Assembly: GCA_021295675.1 (NCBI GenBank)
Contig: JAGWBY010000067.1
Span: 43,608-59,288, forward strand
DNA: 15,681 bases
Direction of reading: 5' to 3'
From: Candidatus Latescibacterota bacterium
GTDB taxonomy: Bacteria > Latescibacterota > UBA2968 > UBA8231
Notes under the pieces: model-generated
Databases searched by the model: none
The model's input: the letters and a program-made list of their open reading frames with translations, nothing else
What the model was told of the DNA's origin: nothing
Shown: positions 14,881 to 15,681 of the stretch, in pieces
How positions within the stretch are numbered: the stretch's first letter is position 1
Layout of the letters: the number at the start of each line of letters is the position of its first letter
Position numbers and translations under genes: made by a program

Positions 14881-15681
14881 TCACCCCTTTGACATGGGCA
14901 GCACGAGCCGCGAAGGATGCGCTGCCGAGTGATGCATGGTGTTGGTCGCCACGACTAGCTCGGTGTCGGCCAGGTCGTTTTTGCCGGTGTTGTGATTGCG
15001 GTCGTGGTTGGGGAAGTCGCTCGACGTGATCTCTAGGCGGATGCGGTGGCCCGGCTCAAAGCGGCAGGCCGTCGGCCCCAAGCGGATGCGGAGTTCTACC
15101 ACGTCTCCGGGGGTCAGCAGCTCTTCGACGTCGAGGGAGTTGCGGTGGCGGGTGCGCACCATGCCCCGCCGGATGGGTGCTCGTCCACCAGTCGCGCGAA
15201 GAAGTCCGTGTCCGGTGCCGACGAGCTGACGAAGAGCACGGCTTCTGGATAACCGGCGATTTCCACGGCGTCGGATAACGGCTCCGAGCGGTAGCAGAGG
15301 ATGTCGTCGCGCCCTTCGAGTCGGTGGCGGTCTGCCGGACCCGTGAACCACTCCCGCGTCCACAGGGTTGGGACGGGATTGTGGGGATCGTAGTTGAAGT
15401 GGTCGGCCTCGGCGGTGTGTCTGCCGTCGATCGATAGCCGACCGGAACCGCCGAATTTGGCGTTGCCGTCGCTGCTCAACAGGTACTCACAGGGTGTCGT
15501 GTCCGCTGGTGGCCAGGTGTCGGCCGAGCGCCATTGACCCTGCCGTCCGGCCATTGAGAAGTAACGCACTGCTGGCTCGCGGTTGACGCCGTTGTCGATT
15601 CTCTTGAGCCAGTGGTCGAACCAGCGGATGATTAGGTCTGGCAGGTCGAGACCGGCTTGTGGCCCGAAGTCGAATCCGGCT
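14881..15681 (-). pseudogene. CocE/NonD family hydrolase, C-terminal part, frame break near 15168, 5' end outside window
   Basis: Reading on the minus strand, the sequence enters at the window edge with the end of the alpha/beta-hydrolase region (LPDLIIRWFDHWLKRIDNGV, EPAVRYFSMAGRQGQWR). It then passes into the C-terminal jelly-roll domain (EIAGYPEAVLFVSSSAPDTD, FFARLVDEHPSG). The frame then changes; the protein resumes with GMVRTRHRNSLDVEELLTPG, EPGHRIRLEITSSDFPNHDR and NTNPMHHSAAHPSRLVLP-like ending (NTMHHSAAHPSRLVLPM). About seven to eight residues usual between HPDG and GMVR are missing, consistent with a short deletion of length 1 mod 3. Catalytic Ser and probably His lie upstream, outside the window. 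Family members hydrolyse amide or ester bonds, including X-prolyl peptides and cocaine-like esters. The gene is convergent with hicAB; the 98-base gap (14783-14880) shows no convincing terminator. Confidence 0.82.

Overview
This 15.7 kb window is GC-rich bacterial DNA with tightly packed genes, almost all on the + strand. The gene set is an enolase-superfamily dehydratase, an Opp/Dpp-type ABC transporter, a GH2-like protein, a sulfatase, a Gfo/Idh/MocA oxidoreductase and a CocE-type hydrolase. It resembles an uncultured polymer-degrading lineage such as Poribacteria or Latescibacteria. That placement is inferred from gene content only; no rRNA or taxonomic marker is present.

Layout. (1) Positions 3-4444 hold the end of an enolase-superfamily gene, then an ABC transport operon (permease, permease, ATPase, ATPase) with 4-base start/stop overlaps. 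The first permease has lost its reading frame near 1264. (2) Positions 4445-7286 form a foreign-looking block. It contains a gutted DUF1998-type helicase, an intact Schlafen/AlbA_2 ATPase-like regulator, an 11-bp tandem repeat, and a large DNA methylase reduced to its N- and C-terminal ends. Copies of one GC-rich palindrome sit at the two ends of this block. (3) Positions 7286-9118 encode the matching family 5 solute-binding lipoprotein, whose signal-peptide start is built from the second palindrome. (4) Positions 9122-11180 hold a GH2-like gene with three frame breaks. (5) Positions 11208-12933 hold a sulfatase bracketed by two copies of another dispersed inverted repeat. (6) Positions 12988-14091 encode a Gfo/Idh/MocA oxidoreductase. 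(7) Positions 14105-14782 hold a hicAB toxin-antitoxin pair with paired palindromic operators around a promoter. (8) Positions 14881-15681, minus strand, hold the C-terminal part of a CocE/NonD hydrolase with one frame break.

Working together (inference): the transporter, its binding protein, the GH2-like protein, sulfatase, oxidoreductase and sugar-acid-dehydratase-like enzyme look like one locus for importing and degrading a sulfated or modified oligosaccharide. Opp-type transporters carry oligosaccharides in some bacteria.

The most unusual features are the decayed anti-phage cassette wedged between transporter ATPase and binding protein, and the recurrence of short frame-breaking losses. 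There are five, in three different genes, and each has CGGA on the + strand at the break. They may be real decay, or an assembly or library artefact; this must be settled before the genes are called dead.
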